DNA of 64,000 nt from Prorocentrum cordatum (GCA_963575745.1 CAUYUJ010007224.1:62001-126000); one strand, 5' to 3'; counted from the stretch's first letter, positions 30,126 through 41,022 are shown. A program made the numbers and translations. The notes: generated by a model not told the origin, from the sequence alone.

Positions 30126-30797
30126 ACATTCGCCGTGTCATGCATTGCTGATGTGTTAGCAGGCGGCCGCCTTGCTGCCAGCCCCCGGCCGGGTGGAACC
30201 GCGACAATCCACATCCGGCTTGAGGGCAGGGGGGGTGAGATCAGACTCCTTCTGGACACGTGTATACGGGCAGGAGTTCTCCCATTTATGCCCTCCCGCC
30301 CCATCTGTACATCGTCCTTCTTGCCCCAATCATTTCCGTCTGCTACTGTACCCCATCCTACGTGTAGGCTTCCCCTTCATCCACAATGGCCACATCTGAG
30401 TACGACTGCCAGACTCTCCTGACACTACGCGTGTGTGCCCGGCACTCTTTCACATATCTTTCCCCGCAAAGATTTGTTTACTTGGCATTTTCTATGTTGA
30501 TGTTCGGTCGGAGCTGTTACGCTCCCTCGATAGTTAAATCGTACTCCTGATGCGACGTTTTCCGCATGTCATGATTTGCGCGTTGCCCCCGTCGTTTAAA
30601 TTTGCTCTCCCGCCATAGAAGGGGCGCTCTTTCTGGATCCGATGAGTTCTTCGTCATTGCTGATCTTTCTTTTCCCATCCCCCGCCTTCCGTTGATTATC
30701 TTGTTCCTTCTACTCCGCAAGTTGCTGCTGATCATTGCTAGTCCTCCCCTCTTCGCCATCCTTATTTCATCGTCATCCTCCATCCTCTTCCTCACTT
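30126..30797. other. Spacer, no gene seen
   Basis: Lower GC than average. No frame or motif supports a feature. Confidence 0.4.
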
Positions 30798-30831
30798 CTC
30801 CTCCTCCTCATCATCATCATCCTCATCATCG

Positions 30832-30869
<38 letters not shown>

Positions 30870-30876
30870 GTCGTCG

Positions 30877-30951
<75 letters not shown>

Positions 30952-30952
30952 G
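30798..30952. repeat. CAT/ATC triplet array
   Basis: About 48 CAT units with CGT interruptions near 30870. Confidence 0.95.
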
Positions 30953-31235
30953 CCTCCTCTTCCTCCTGCTCTCCTGCTCATCAGCCACGCCCCCTTCTCG
31001 AATGTACAACGCCACCCCCTGTCTGATGGAGCTTCACACGACGGAGCCATTTCGGGTACCAAGGTCTTCTAGGACACCCCGTGGAGACAAACGAATTCAA
31101 CGCAATTTGAAAAGGGACGGGTGTGAGAGGTAGTATGCCAGATATAACAAGGATGCGCTCAGCTTGCCCCTCCACCTCTCTTCCCCTCTCCTCCGCCTAT
31201 GGCACCACCATGCCCTCTACGCTCCCTCCTTCGTC
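30953..31235. other. Spacer
   Basis: Nothing recognised. Confidence 0.4.
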
Positions 31236-31390
31236 CTCGGGAGGAGTAGGAGGAGGAATGGGAGGAGGAGGGGACGGAGGCGGAGCAAGAAGAGGAGGAT
31301 GAGGAGCAGCAGCAGCAGCAGCAGCAGCAGTACCAGCAGGAAGAGCAGGCGAAGCAACAGGAGTAGAAAGGAGGTGAAAGAGGAGGAGTC
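31236..31390. repeat. GGA and AGC triplet tract
   Basis: GGAGGAGGA followed by a pure AGC run at about 31307-31329. Confidence 0.85.
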
Positions 31391-32299
31391 TGGGAGGAGC
31401 GGCGTTACATTCTTCATGCTCGTCTTGGCCTTCCCTGCTCATCATCATTTGTTCGTTGCCCTCCTTCTCTTGTCCATTCCAGCACCCCCACTCATCCGTC
31501 GTTGCTTTCATCATTCGCAACGATTGTTGCCGCGCTTGTCTCTCCTCCACCCTCTCCTCGGTCTTCGTTATCATCATGTCTTCTTCTCTCCTCCTGCCTC
31601 ATCCTCTCCGGAATGCTTCCTCTCTTCCTCATCTTCCCCTCTGCTCTCAACAGCTCCCGTGCCCCTGTCTTTGTTGTTGTCCCTGTCGCCGCTTTTTCCT
31701 CATCTTTGGCATCACCCCGCGCGTCCGCTCATCTCTTCCTCTCTGCCCCCCTACCCCCTTCACCACGGACAGCGCGCCATGCGGTGCAGCGCAGGCACGC
31801 TCGAGGGCCGAGGCAAAGCAGTCGGCTGCGCGTAAGAGTGACCCTTCGCCGACGTGTCCTTCGGTGCGGGCCCACCGGGGCCCCCGATCGCCGAGAGCGA
31901 TGCGACCAGCAGCGGCTTGTCCGCTCGGGTGCGGCCTCCCCGCGGCCCCCGGAAGCCGCGCACCGAAGGCCACTCTCGCCCAGGGCCACTCGCGTAGCCG
32001 CGTCAACAGCCACGCGCATTTGAATGTTGGAGCCCATGCCGCGCACGGCTTCCCGCGCGCGCGCGGCATGGGTCGTGCGGGCGCGTACGCGCGCAGTGCT
32101 AGACGCGTGCCGGCGCACGGCTTGTGAATAGCGGCGCAGGCCGACCGCGTGGCTCCCCGACGCACGGCGGAGCTCGCGGCCCCGCAGGCCTCAAAAAGGC
32201 GACCTCCGAGGCGCGCTCCTCCTCCCAAGGCTGATGCCGCGATCTGTCCTGTTGCGAGTTCCTCCCCTGCCCTGAGGCGAGGCTGAGGCTCCTCCCTGA
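31391..32299. other. Spacer, GC-rich, no gene seen
   Basis: 31.75-32.2 kb is CpG- and CGCG-rich. Frames on both strands are open for compositional reasons. Confidence 0.4.
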
Positions 32300-33060
32300 G
32301 GCGGACCTCCTCCTCCTCCTTCCCCTCCTCCTCCCCCCCTCCCCTTATTCCTCCTCCTCCTCCTCCTCTTCCTCCTCCTCCTCGTCGTCCTCCTCCTCCT
32401 CCTCCTACCCCAGTCTCCTCCCCCTCCCTTCTCCCCTTTTCCCTTTCTCCCCTCCTCCTTCTCGTCCTCCTCCTCCTCCTCCTCCACTCCCTCCCTCCTC
32501 CTCATCGTCCTCCTCCTCCTCCTCCATCCCTCCCTTCTCCTCTTCTCCCCTTGTCCCCTCCTCCTTCTCCTCCTTCTCCTTCTCCTCCTCCTCCATCACT
32601 TCCTCCTTCTCCTCCTCCTCCTCCTCCTCTTTCTCCTCCTTCTCCTCCTCCTCTTCCTCCTTATCCTCCCCCTCGATCTCCTCCTCCTCCTCCTTCTCCT
32701 CCTCTGCTGCATGGCAGCTTAAGCCGCCGCGGCCAGCTGCAGCCTCGCCCCGCGGGGCGGCCGAGGCAGTGGCGCTCCTGTCCCGCCCTTTGCTAGATCT
32801 CTCCTCCCTCCTCCTCCCTCTCCTCCTCCCTCCTGCATCCTCCTCCCTCGAACCTCCTCCCTCCGTCCTCCCTTCTCCTCCACCTCCTCCTCCTCCTCCT
32901 CCTCCTTCTCCTCCCTCCTCATCATCATCCTCCTTCCTCCTCCTCCTCCTCCTCCTCCTCCTCCTCCTTCCTCCTCCTCCTCCTTCCTCCGCCTCCCTCC
33001 TTCTCCTGTTCTTCCTCCGCTTCCACGTCATTCTTCTCCTCTTCCTCCTCCACCTCCATT
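32300..33060 (+). repeat. CTC pyrimidine tract, interrupted at 32.7-32.8 kb
   Basis: CTCCTC/TTCTCC on plus, with a non-repetitive window at about 32705-32800. Confidence 0.9.
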
Positions 33061-33126
33061 CGAACGGACCCGTGTCAGGCCATCCCCACCTTTCACTGCC
33101 CCTGCCTTGTTTCACCAGCCTCTCTC

Positions 33127-33147
33127 CCGCTGCCTTTTGGGCTCAAG
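33127..33147 (+). other. Possible degraded DinoSL relic
   Basis: Without gaps, 17 of 21 positions match the spliced leader after its first base, with GCTCAAG intact at the 3' end (33141-33147). Mismatches are at 33130, 33131, 33135 and 33139. It lies shortly after a pyrimidine tract, like the relic at 607. Confidence 0.35.
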
Positions 33148-33316
33148 GCTGGCCAGGCTTAACGCCCGCATACGCCTAACAGCACCGCATACCGCATACA
33201 TCGCTCTTGTAAAACAGAGCGCACATTCTCTTATTTTCAATCCTAACTTGTTACTCTAGTTGGTAGCGGAGCTTCGGCTCCCTTCCACGCTGTTACATTC
33301 TTCTCGCATCATTCCG

Positions 33317-33841
33317 ATGAAGACGTTCTCCCTCTCCGTCTACATGAACCTCGTGTTCTTCCGCATATCGACCAGCATGCTCATCAGTATAGCGTTGTCC
33401 CTTTGCTCCCCGCGCGGCGCGGCAGGGAACCCGATCCCGCCGCAGGGCCCCGGCGATCCGGGAGCAGGCGCGACCATCCTATGCAAGTACGACCACCAGA
33501 AGATCTACGACGGCACCCGGCAGGACGGCGCCGGGGAGGGAGGGCGGGGGCGCGAGCTTGTTTGGGATGTCTCAATGAGCCCAGTGCGCGGCGCCACGAC
33601 CGCCCCGCACGATCATTCCATGAGTGTCTCGTACATCCCGAGAGAGCCAGATGCGACCATCTTGCTGGCAACCCCAGAGTCTCAGATGTCACGGTCTCCG
33701 CCTGTGGAGATTGCTGGCAAAGTCAGTCTTGAGATTTACCCCGAGCCCGCGCTATCAGTGTCAGAAAAGAGAGTTCAAGGGGAACGCCTACGACTGCGAC
33801 TACGCCGACGGCTACTCCGAGGACGCCTGCGGCCACGATGA
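33317..33841 (+). CDS. Hypothetical 174-residue frame, weak
   Basis: Starts MKTFSLSVYMNLVFFRISTS and continues MLISIALSLC, a hydrophobic N-terminus that could be a signal peptide or membrane anchor. The middle part is unrecognised, and the last 25 residues are Arg/Leu-rich low complexity caused by degenerate TACGAC/GGCTAC repeats (33785-33945). There is no homologue I can name, and it may not be a gene. Confidence 0.2.
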   Translation: MKTFSLSVYMNLVFFRISTSMLISIALSLCSPRGAAGNPIPPQGPGDPGAGATILCKYDHQKIYDGTRQDGAGEGGRGRELVWDVSMSPVRGATTAPHDHSMSVSYIPREPDATILLATPESQMSRSPPVEIAGKVSLEIYPEPALSVSEKRVQGERLRLRLRRRLLRGRLRPR

Positions 33842-34059
33842 CTACGCCTTCGGCTACAATCTCTTCGCCTACGGCTTTGCCTACGCGTGCAACCTCGTCT
33901 ACGCCCGCGGCTGCGACGACGGCTCCTGCGGCGACTTGGGATGTGCGCTGTGCCAGCGGCCCGCAACGTTGGAGGGCCGCCAATCCCAACCTGCGCGGCA
34001 CTGCCCAGGCCCAAAGAGAAGGACGCCCCATGAGCACCCTCCTCGACAAGGCCAAGCCT

Positions 34060-35706
34060 AGGACGGAATCCAGCACCACAACTGGCCGGAGCCCGAGCCC
34101 TTCGTCAAGTTCAGCGCCCAGGCCCAGCACCAGCCGCAGTGCAATAATGCGGAGGCGATCGCTCACGGCGTGAATCCCCCGCATCGCTGGCGCGACGACC
34201 CCTCGGTGAACAACGATCCCGAGGAGGCCGACGAAGCAGAGCATGCCGGAGGCCACTATCCGCGTCGACTCCGAGGCAGCCTGCCGGAGCATCGACCACG
34301 GTGGATCCCAGGCTCCGAAGCTGCGGGGATGCTGCTGAGAGGCCTCAGCCACAAGTGGGCGCGGCTCATAACTGGGGCCCTGCTTGCCATCTCCTGCCCA
34401 TCCTGCATGGACGCAGGCGGGGAGTGGCAGCGGCAACATCCGGGTCCCGTGCAGCAGGCTCGCGTGCCCTTCAGTCGATGGGTCCGGGAGGTAATGATCT
34501 GGTCTGTCGCGGACTCCGACATGAACGAGTTCTGGCAGGCGGCCCGCGTCTCGTCGCGCCTCGCCGGCATGGCGCGCGAATGCGTCGACGTGTGACCGCC
34601 CCAGATCCTCATCCAGGGAGGCGTCATCAAAGGGCAGCCGGCGCCGCCGATGACTTTCCTGATGCGCAGCTTGGCCGAGCGCTGGCGCCAGCTGGGGGGG
34701 GGAAACGCACCGCCGCAGCGCACGCTCTCATGGGTTTCCGCCGCCAGCCCGCGGAGCGCATCGACAACCTCCTCACGCGGTTCGACATCGTCCGCAACCG
34801 CGCGCAGCAGGCCGGTCAGCTGACCGTCGGCTTCGAGGGGCTCAGCTTCCTGCTCCTCCACGCGTGCGGCGTTGACGACAGTCAGCTGCTCATGATCCTC
34901 CAGCGCTGCAACATGGCCTACCCCTCCAACGCGCAGCAGCTGCAGCACGCGTCCAATCAGCTGCGCCGCATCGGCCATACGTTGGAGAACTCGCCCGGGA
35001 ACCAGACGTTCCCAGCCACTCCTTCGACGAATGACCCCAGCAGATTCCATGATGACGCTGGCGGTCTGAGCCTGGGCCACCAAGGACCTCCGGCCATGGG
35101 TGCAGTCGACCTCCCGAGCCCATCGGGGGCCGCAGCCATGCCTAAGCTCCCCGCCAGCAGGAGGCCTACCCAGCCGGCGAAGTCGACTCCGGCACCGACT
35201 CGGACACAGCGTCGAGCTTCGGCGAGGAGATCAGGGAGGACGACCCCGAGCTCCAAGGCGCCCCTGAGGACCAGCGGGCGGCTCACCTTTTCTGGGCCTG
35301 CGAGCGCGCCAAGAGCAGGTGGCGTCGGTTCAACAACTACAAGCCGACCCGCCGAGTGCGCCGAGTCCTCAAGCGCACGGGGAAGGGTAAAGGCAGCGGC
35401 GAGGGCCACACCTACCTCGCGCACCTGGACGACGCCACGGTCCGGGAGACTTTTGTGGGCTCCAGGAAGGGCAAAGGTAAGGGAAAGGGGAAGCATCGGA
35501 CCAGCGGCATGGGCATGGGCAGGTCCGGCAACCCCATGGGTCCAGACGGGCAGCGCCTCAAGTGCCACGAGTGCGACTCGGAGGAGCACCTCGTGCGCGA
35601 TTGCCCTCGGCGACGCCAGCATGGCGGCCGGGCCCTACCTCCCTTCATCGCCCCCTACATCATCTACGTCACCGTTGACCTCTCTTGTGCAATCAGGCTC
35701 ACATGA
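34060..35706 (+). pseudogene. Ty1/copia-like gag, frameshifted
   Basis: Capsid-like text in frame 3 (FSRWVREVMIWSVADSDMNE onward) is broken by TGA 34593-34595. After a run of eight G (34694-34701) it continues in frame 2: FRRQPAERIDNLLTRFDIVR, then FEGLSFLLLHACGVDDSQLL. A further shift near 35.3 kb leads to a basic KGKGKGKGK segment and an intact zinc knuckle C-x2-C-x4-H-x4-C at 35563-35604. Order and spacing match a copia-type Gag: capsid, basic linker, nucleocapsid. No protease follows directly. It is not expressed as one protein as it stands. Confidence 0.8.
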
Positions 35707-35760
35707 GCCATCAGAGCAGATGCCCAGGACGAGTGCTCATCCCCTGGGGTACTCGGGGTC

Positions 35761-35821
35761 TTTTTTTTTAAAAAAAAAAATTAAAAAAAGATCCATTATG
35801 GGGGGCCCATTTAAATGGGCC
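35761..35821. other. A/T homopolymer patch and 18-bp perfect palindrome
   Basis: Nine T (35761-35769), eleven A (35770-35780), TT, seven A, then the perfect palindrome GGCCCATTTAAATGGGCC at 35804-35821. It stands out sharply from the GC-rich background. Confidence 0.9.
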
Positions 35822-36039
35822 TTCTGCCTAAACATCGGGCCGTCACCCACGCATTATGCGTGCTTGCGCTTTGCACGCACGATTGAGCATTGAATACTGT
35901 TGCGCTGCATGTTTGTGAAACTTAGCGAGAAAAATCGCTGGCGCGCGAGAGCGTGCTTGTGGTTTGACCTGGCGTGGTCATGGGACGATGAGGAATTCCG
36001 TCGTTTCCAGCATCGTTGCATTATCGAAACGCTCTCAGC

Positions 36040-36175
36040 ATCATCATTCTTCACTATCACCATCATCACCATCATGATTACCATCGGGGTCATCATCATC
36101 GCCACCATCTTCACCATCCATTACCATCATCATCATCATCACCAACATCAGCATCACCACCACCATCGTCTTCGT
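36040..36175. repeat. Imperfect ATC/CAT triplet tract
   Basis: CATCATCACC-type repeats with many interruptions. Confidence 0.85.
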
Positions 36176-36373
36176 CATACTATTGATCGCCATTGCATCA
36201 TTTTCCTCCGCGTCGCCGAGCCGACGTCGTCGCCGCCGGTCCAGCAGCAGCCTCGGCCTCCCCCGCTTCTTTTCCGAACCCTCCCGAGGACGAAATACGA
36301 CGACTATGACAGGAGATGGAGGCCATGAGGCAGCGCATCCAGCAGCAGCAGCCTGCAGCCGGATGATCCTTCC

Positions 36374-37160
36374 ATGTCGGTGAAACCGCGGGACCAGCAC
36401 CAGCGCGGCACGCACCAGCAGCCCCGCCAGCAACGCCACGGCAGCCAGCGCAGCAGCAGCCACAGCAGCCGCAGCAGCAGCGACCTCAGTGGCACGTGGG
36501 CGCCGCCTTCCCTGTGGAAGCTGACTGGATTGGTGACCTCAATGCTCGCGTGGCCTCACCACCAGAGCCACCGCGGGGCGTTGAGCTGCCGAACTGGGCG
36601 TGCATGCCCTCAGCATCGGCCTTCGGCATCAGCGCGCCATGCGGTCCGAGCACCACGTGGCCTCCGCGTGCTGCGCCGAGTCCGGAGCCCCCAGCGGCTC
36701 CAAACTCCCTTGAGATGCTGCCGCTCTTCGGCAACAGTGCCACAACGCCGTTGGACCCGACGCGGCCCTCAGGGGGGATCGCGAGCTGGTTCGCCGGGCG
36801 GGAGCAGTGGCAGCAGCAGAGCAGCCGCTCTGGCATCTCAGTCGCGATGGTGGAGACGACCCTGGGAGCGACCCAGCAGCGCCCAGTCTGGGAGCTCAAC
36901 GACGTGCAGAGCGCGCTCGAGGAGCTAAGGAGCCAGGGGCAGGCGGCATCCTCAGGAAGGCCACTGAGCTGGTGTCGAACGCCCCTGAGATCCTGGACCA
37001 GTTCGAGGGCCTACGATGTCCAGGACGGCACAAACACGTGCACATAGAGGGCCACAACAGCCACGACGCCCAGATCTGGCCATGGCGCATGGCCGAGCGG
37101 CTAGTCCAAGGCACTGTGGACCTTCGCCGCAGACTCAGGCGCGCGGCTGGTACGGACCAT
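36374..37160 (+). pseudogene. Retroelement polyprotein fragment (copia-like, tentative)
   Basis: A Gln/Pro-rich start (CAGCAGC repeats at 36417-36480) leads into EADWIGDLNARVASPPEPPR and, after a frame change near 36.95 kb, LRKATELVSNAPEILDQFEG, CPGRHKHVHIEGH and WPWRMAERLVQGTVDLRRRL. From memory of dinoflagellate copia-like polyproteins, a segment with an RC-x-G-x-H-x-H core followed by a P-x2-x-A-x2-I/V-x-G helix is common. It may belong with the gag at 34-35.7 kb. There is no catalytic motif. Confidence 0.45.
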
Positions 37161-37705
37161 GTCCAGGCCAACGCACCGGAATTTCGAACATTCTCTTCCA
37201 CCCTCTCTTCCCCTTGCCCCCCTTGCCGATCCCGCCCGGGGTCCGAGTAGTAGTAGAAGCCTACCCCTGGGGTCCCGGTAGCAACGGGCAGCGGTAGACA
37301 GCACATGCTAGGCTAACAATCCCATTAAATGGGACAGCAGCTACGGCATCAACAATCCCACCGAGTGTGATAGCAGCTTTGTGCGATACGTAGTAACATG
37401 CGTAGACAATTGTATGGGAGTAGCCGCAGGCGGATCTCACGCGCTTGGCCGCGCCCTGGCCTGTGGCGGCAAGCATCGCGCGTTGAACCTTCTGCTTGCC
37501 CTGGCGTTTTTGTGCAGGAATGCCGCCTCGAAATGTGACTTTGACCGGGGTTAGGTTCAAAGGGCCGTCGTATCGGACCACGCGTCCGGTTGGACATTCG
37601 GTTCAGGCGGCCAGTCGCCAGCGGATCATGCGTCCGCACGGCGGTGTCCGCAGGGGCTCCTGCTCCTGCCCTGCGGCTGGCTGCGGATCGGTGTCCAGCT
37701 GGCCG
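37161..37705. other. Upstream region of the transporter gene
   Basis: Mixed sequence. ATCCCATTAAATGGGA (37320-37335) is a near-palindrome, and CAATCCCACCGAGTGTGATAG follows. No TATA box can be argued for. Confidence 0.35.
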
Positions 37706-37744
<39 letters not shown>

Positions 37745-37818
37745 TTTTTTTCTCTCTCTCTCTCTCTCTTTCTGTTTCTGGGGCGCGGCGTTATTGTCGT
37801 GCGCGACCTGGCGCTTAG
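37706..37818 (+). promoter_or_regulatory. CT dinucleotide tract and possible trans-splice acceptor
   Basis: A (CT)n/(T)n tract covers 37706-37772, and the first strong AG after it is GCGCTTAG at 37817-37818. Dinoflagellate mRNAs receive the spliced leader at an AG downstream of pyrimidines, so this AG could define the 5' end of the transporter mRNA. Inference only. Confidence 0.35.
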
Positions 37819-38066
37819 ATAATCGCGCTTCGCCGTCCGCTGCCGCGGATCAGGTGTCCGCCTGGCGGTGCGTGGCGGTTGGGGTCGGCCCGGGGGCGGG
37901 GCGGTTCCTCCCCCCGACAGCCGCCGAAATGGGGCACCGAGTCCCCCCCCCCCCCCCTCGGTGCCGCATCGCCCAAATCAGGAAGGTGGCTGCCGCCCCG
38001 CAGACGACCAGCGCTGATTCCTCGCTGCCGCCGAGCGTGCATCGGGCACCCTCGGAGGGTCTGGCC

Positions 38067-39338
38067 ATGCAGCCGGTCAAGCCCGTCAAGGTCGGCGGGG
38101 TGTTCCGCGGCGGCGGCGGCGCGCTGCCTTCGGCGCTGTGCTTGGCCAAGGCCGCGATCGGGGCAGGCGTGCTGTCCATGGGCGTGCACGCTGCGGAGGT
38201 GGGGCTGGCGTTCACGATGGCCGCCCTGTGCGCTGGCGCGGGCCTCGCGGTGGTGAGCATATCGCTGATCGCAAAGGCATGCGTGTCCACGAACCGTTGG
38301 AGTTTCGAGGACATTATTGACGAACTGCTCCACCCTGCTCTGGCTCTCTGGACGGGCTTCGTCAACGCGGCGAACTGCCTGGGCTCGGCAGCGGGCTACC
38401 TCATCGTGTGCGGGCAGGTGTTCGCTGTTCTGACGCACTGCGGCGATGAAGACCGCAGGCTGTTTATCGTGGGGGTCGGCGCGTGCATCTGCGCGCCCAT
38501 GGCGTTGGCCCGGGAAGTGGGGTTCATGAGGCATCTGGCCGCCCTGAGTTTCGGAGCCATATTGTTGCTTGTTGTGTGCATCGCCGTCTGGCCCATCGAG
38601 CGTGGGATCGACGACTCCGTCACGGCGGTTGGGCTGCTCGACGGCAAAGGAGGCGCGACGGCCTTCGCGTACATGAACTCTGTGAACAACATGATCTTCG
38701 CGTACAACAATCAGTTCAACGTGCCGCAGGTTACGGGTGAGCTCACCCCTCAGCCAGGAGTTCGTTGGATGACCAACGTTGCGCTTGTATCCACGTCCTT
38801 GACGTTCCTGTTGTACGCCTCGGTGTCGGCAGTGGGCGTCCTGGCTTTCGGCCTTGATGACCAACAGGATACATTCGTGCTCGACTTGGCCAGAGACACC
38901 AAGAACCCACTCGTGTTCACGACGCTTCTGGCTGTCATGTTCAGCGTCATCGTGTGCTTCCAGTTTCACGTCTACCCGATTCGACAGTTCTGCGCGTACA
39001 ACATCCGCAAGTTGCGGGGCATGGCCACTGATGAGAAGGAGGGATCCGACAAGGTGATCAGCGGGCGCTCCTTGACCAGATGGCTTGATATCTTCTGCGC
39101 GCTTGCCGCGGTGCTCATCGCGTCGGTGCTCACGGAGATCACGGTGCTCCTCGACTTCATCGGTGCTTTTGCGGGTGCGTGGACCTCATACGTGGTCCCT
39201 CCTCTGTGGGTGATCGTGCTGCGCCACCGAGCGCAGGGGTTCTCGTGGTGGAGTCCCGAGGTTGCGGGCTGCGTTGCCCTTTTCGCGCTGGGCACGTGCC
39301 TCTTCGCCTTCGGCACGTTTTCTGCGATCGTGGGATGA
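38067..39338 (+). CDS. Amino acid/auxin permease family (SLC38-like) transporter
   Basis: 423 residues from ATG 38067 (context GCCATGC). An in-frame ATG at 37929 would add 46 Pro/Arg-rich residues. The protein is hydrophobic with about eleven membrane segments: roughly residues 20-49, 50-72, 90-122, 131-148, 156-175, 200-220, 236-263, 280-303, 338-358, 360-386 and 398-421. The first helix has KAAIGAGVLSMGVHAAEVGL, the hallmark of AAAP/SLC38 carriers. IFAYNNQFNVPQV fits helix 6 and FHVYPIRQF fits helix 8. These proteins move neutral or cationic amino acids with H+ or Na+, and the substrate here cannot be told. There is no intron and no frameshift. It is the only clear host gene in the window. 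Confidence 0.9.
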   Translation: MQPVKPVKVGGVFRGGGGALPSALCLAKAAIGAGVLSMGVHAAEVGLAFTMAALCAGAGLAVVSISLIAKACVSTNRWSFEDIIDELLHPALALWTGFVNAANCLGSAAGYLIVCGQVFAVLTHCGDEDRRLFIVGVGACICAPMALAREVGFMRHLAALSFGAILLLVVCIAVWPIERGIDDSVTAVGLLDGKGGATAFAYMNSVNNMIFAYNNQFNVPQVTGELTPQPGVRWMTNVALVSTSLTFLLYASVSAVGVLAFGLDDQQDTFVLDLARDTKNPLVFTTLLAVMFSVIVCFQFHVYPIRQFCAYNIRKLRGMATDEKEGSDKVISGRSLTRWLDIFCALAAVLIASVLTEITVLLDFIGAFAGAWTSYVVPPLWVIVLRHRAQGFSWWSPEVAGCVALFALGTCLFAFGTFSAIVG

Positions 39339-40137
39339 GCCCCGTCGACGCTCAAGGCATTCTGCCCAGCGAGAGGACAGGCTGCGCCATTGCCGTACAC
39401 GCGCCTTTCCAACTGCGCTTCCCGCGCAGCCCCGCCACGGATGAGCATGATCCCGTCGGGAGTTACAGTTGCCCAGTGGGCACTTCCATCCAGGACGCGT
39501 GGACCAAGCAACAGTCTTGATCTGCGTTCACGGCGGCGCTGCGATTCCAATCGAGAAATTGTTCAGTTGTTCCCGCTTGCAGTTCACAAGAGCCGCAGCG
39601 AATGTCGTCACAATGACGATCACATGGTTCATGCTGATCAACAGCCCTCCGCAGCGCGATTCACTCAGTTAAGCGCTAGAATCGCATTCTTCGAAGCGGG
39701 TCTCCGAGCTGCAGCGCAGGGCAGTTACGTACAGAATACGTATTGGAATGACGGCCGCATGTCGGCGCACCCTCCGTGTCAGCGCATACCAGCGAAGCTT
39801 GGCGAACAAAAAAAATGAAGCCCCCCTCCCGTCGCAACTGCCTCGTCGATGAGTTGTTCAGACCACGGTTCGCAGCATGAGTTTGCCTCCTGCAGGTCGG
39901 CTTGTTTTGTGCCCTCGGGTTCCTCAGTGACCTCGGGGGGGTGGGGGGCCTAGCCCCGTGCCTGCCCTGGGCGGCGGTCCCCCTTCTCCACCGCTCGGGG
40001 CCTGCCGAGTCGCAAGGCACCTGCAAACTGGCGTGAATGTCGCAAAGAAAACGTCCTCATCCAGCACCCGAAGAATGCCCCAGGAGCTTCTCCGCGACCA
40101 CACGTCGCTCAGGCGTGCGACATTCCCCTGCTCCTTC
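39339..40137. other. 3' flank of the transporter, no gene seen
   Basis: Mixed sequence. No AATAAA-type signal was expected or found. An AAAAAAA patch lies at 39809-39815. Confidence 0.45.
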
Positions 40138-40335
40138 TAATCCTCCTCTTGCTCCTACTCCTCCTCCCCCTCCTCCTCCTCCTCCTCCTCCTCCTCCTCC
40201 TCCTCCTCCTCCTCCTCCTCCTCCTCCTCCTCCTCCTCCTCCTCCTCCTCCTCCCTCCTCCTGATCCTCTTCCTCCTCCTTCTTCCCCTCCTCGTCTTTC
40301 TCCTCCTCATCCTCATCCTCATCCTCATCCTAGCT
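40138..40335 (+). repeat. CTC triplet array
   Basis: Nearly pure CTC at 40150-40257, then degenerate with CATCCT hexamers at 40305-40330. Confidence 0.95.
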
Positions 40336-40392
40336 TCCCTCCTCCGTGTAACTATATGACCCCCCTTCGGTGACAAGGAGGTTTGGGGGAAT

Positions 40393-40545
40393 TCGCAATC
40401 GATCTCATGATCGATCTTGTCGATCCCACGGTCGATCTCGCAAGCGATCTCGCCATCGATCTCACAACACGTTTGACTATCGATCTCACGACGGATCTCG
40501 CTATCGATCTCCAAACCGACCTCACTATCGATCTCGCCGCCCTGG
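40393..40545. repeat. 12-bp minisatellite with GATC core
   Basis: About twelve units of the type ATCGATCTCACn. Each carries ATCGATCT or GGATCTCG, so the array is dense in GATC and ATCGAT sites. Confidence 0.8.
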
Positions 40546-40579
40546 TGGGACACTGACCCGCGCCGCCCTGCTCCGGGAC

Positions 40580-40798
40580 ACGGGACACCGACGGGACGCC
40601 GGCGCGCCACCGACAGGACGCTCCCGACCACAGCGCGCCGGGGGGGGAGGGGCGGACAACGCGCGCCACAGCCCCAAGCCACGGCGGCGACGCCGACGGG
40701 ACACCGATGGGACACCGACGCGTGACACTCCCCACCACCGCGCGCCCGGGGGGGGGAGGGGCGGACAACGGGCTCCACAACCCCTAGCCACGGCGGCA
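40580..40798. repeat. 109-bp tandem duplication
   Basis: AGGGGCGGACAACG at 40648 and 40757, with matching GGGACACCGA blocks before and CCACGGCGGC blocks after. Confidence 0.8.
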
Positions 40799-40956
40799 TC
40801 ATTCCTCTTGCGCGCCACGCGGCTTCGCCTCGCCCGCACGCACGACACGACCACGAACACGAAACCAAAGCCGACTTCTGGTGGGGGCTCTCCGTTCCAC
40901 TGCGAACTCACCCCCCAACCTCCGGTCCCAGATGAAGGACAGATTCGCCAGCGAAA

Positions 40957-41022
40957 TCCGAACCCTACCCTCGCCAATCCACGATTCCGGCAATTCGATG
41001 GACGGCGGGGGCAGGGTTCGGA
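40957..41022. repeat. Inverted repeat with 19-base arms
   Basis: Arm 40957-40975 (TCCGAACCCTACCCTCGCC) pairs at 17 of 19 positions with 41004-41022. A third related block (CGATGG..GGTGGGGGTACGGTTCGGA) lies at 41083-41112. Confidence 0.75.

Noticed and set aside
30735-31133. Ile-rich membrane protein frame
   Set aside because: It is the CAT/ATC array translated as poly-Ile.
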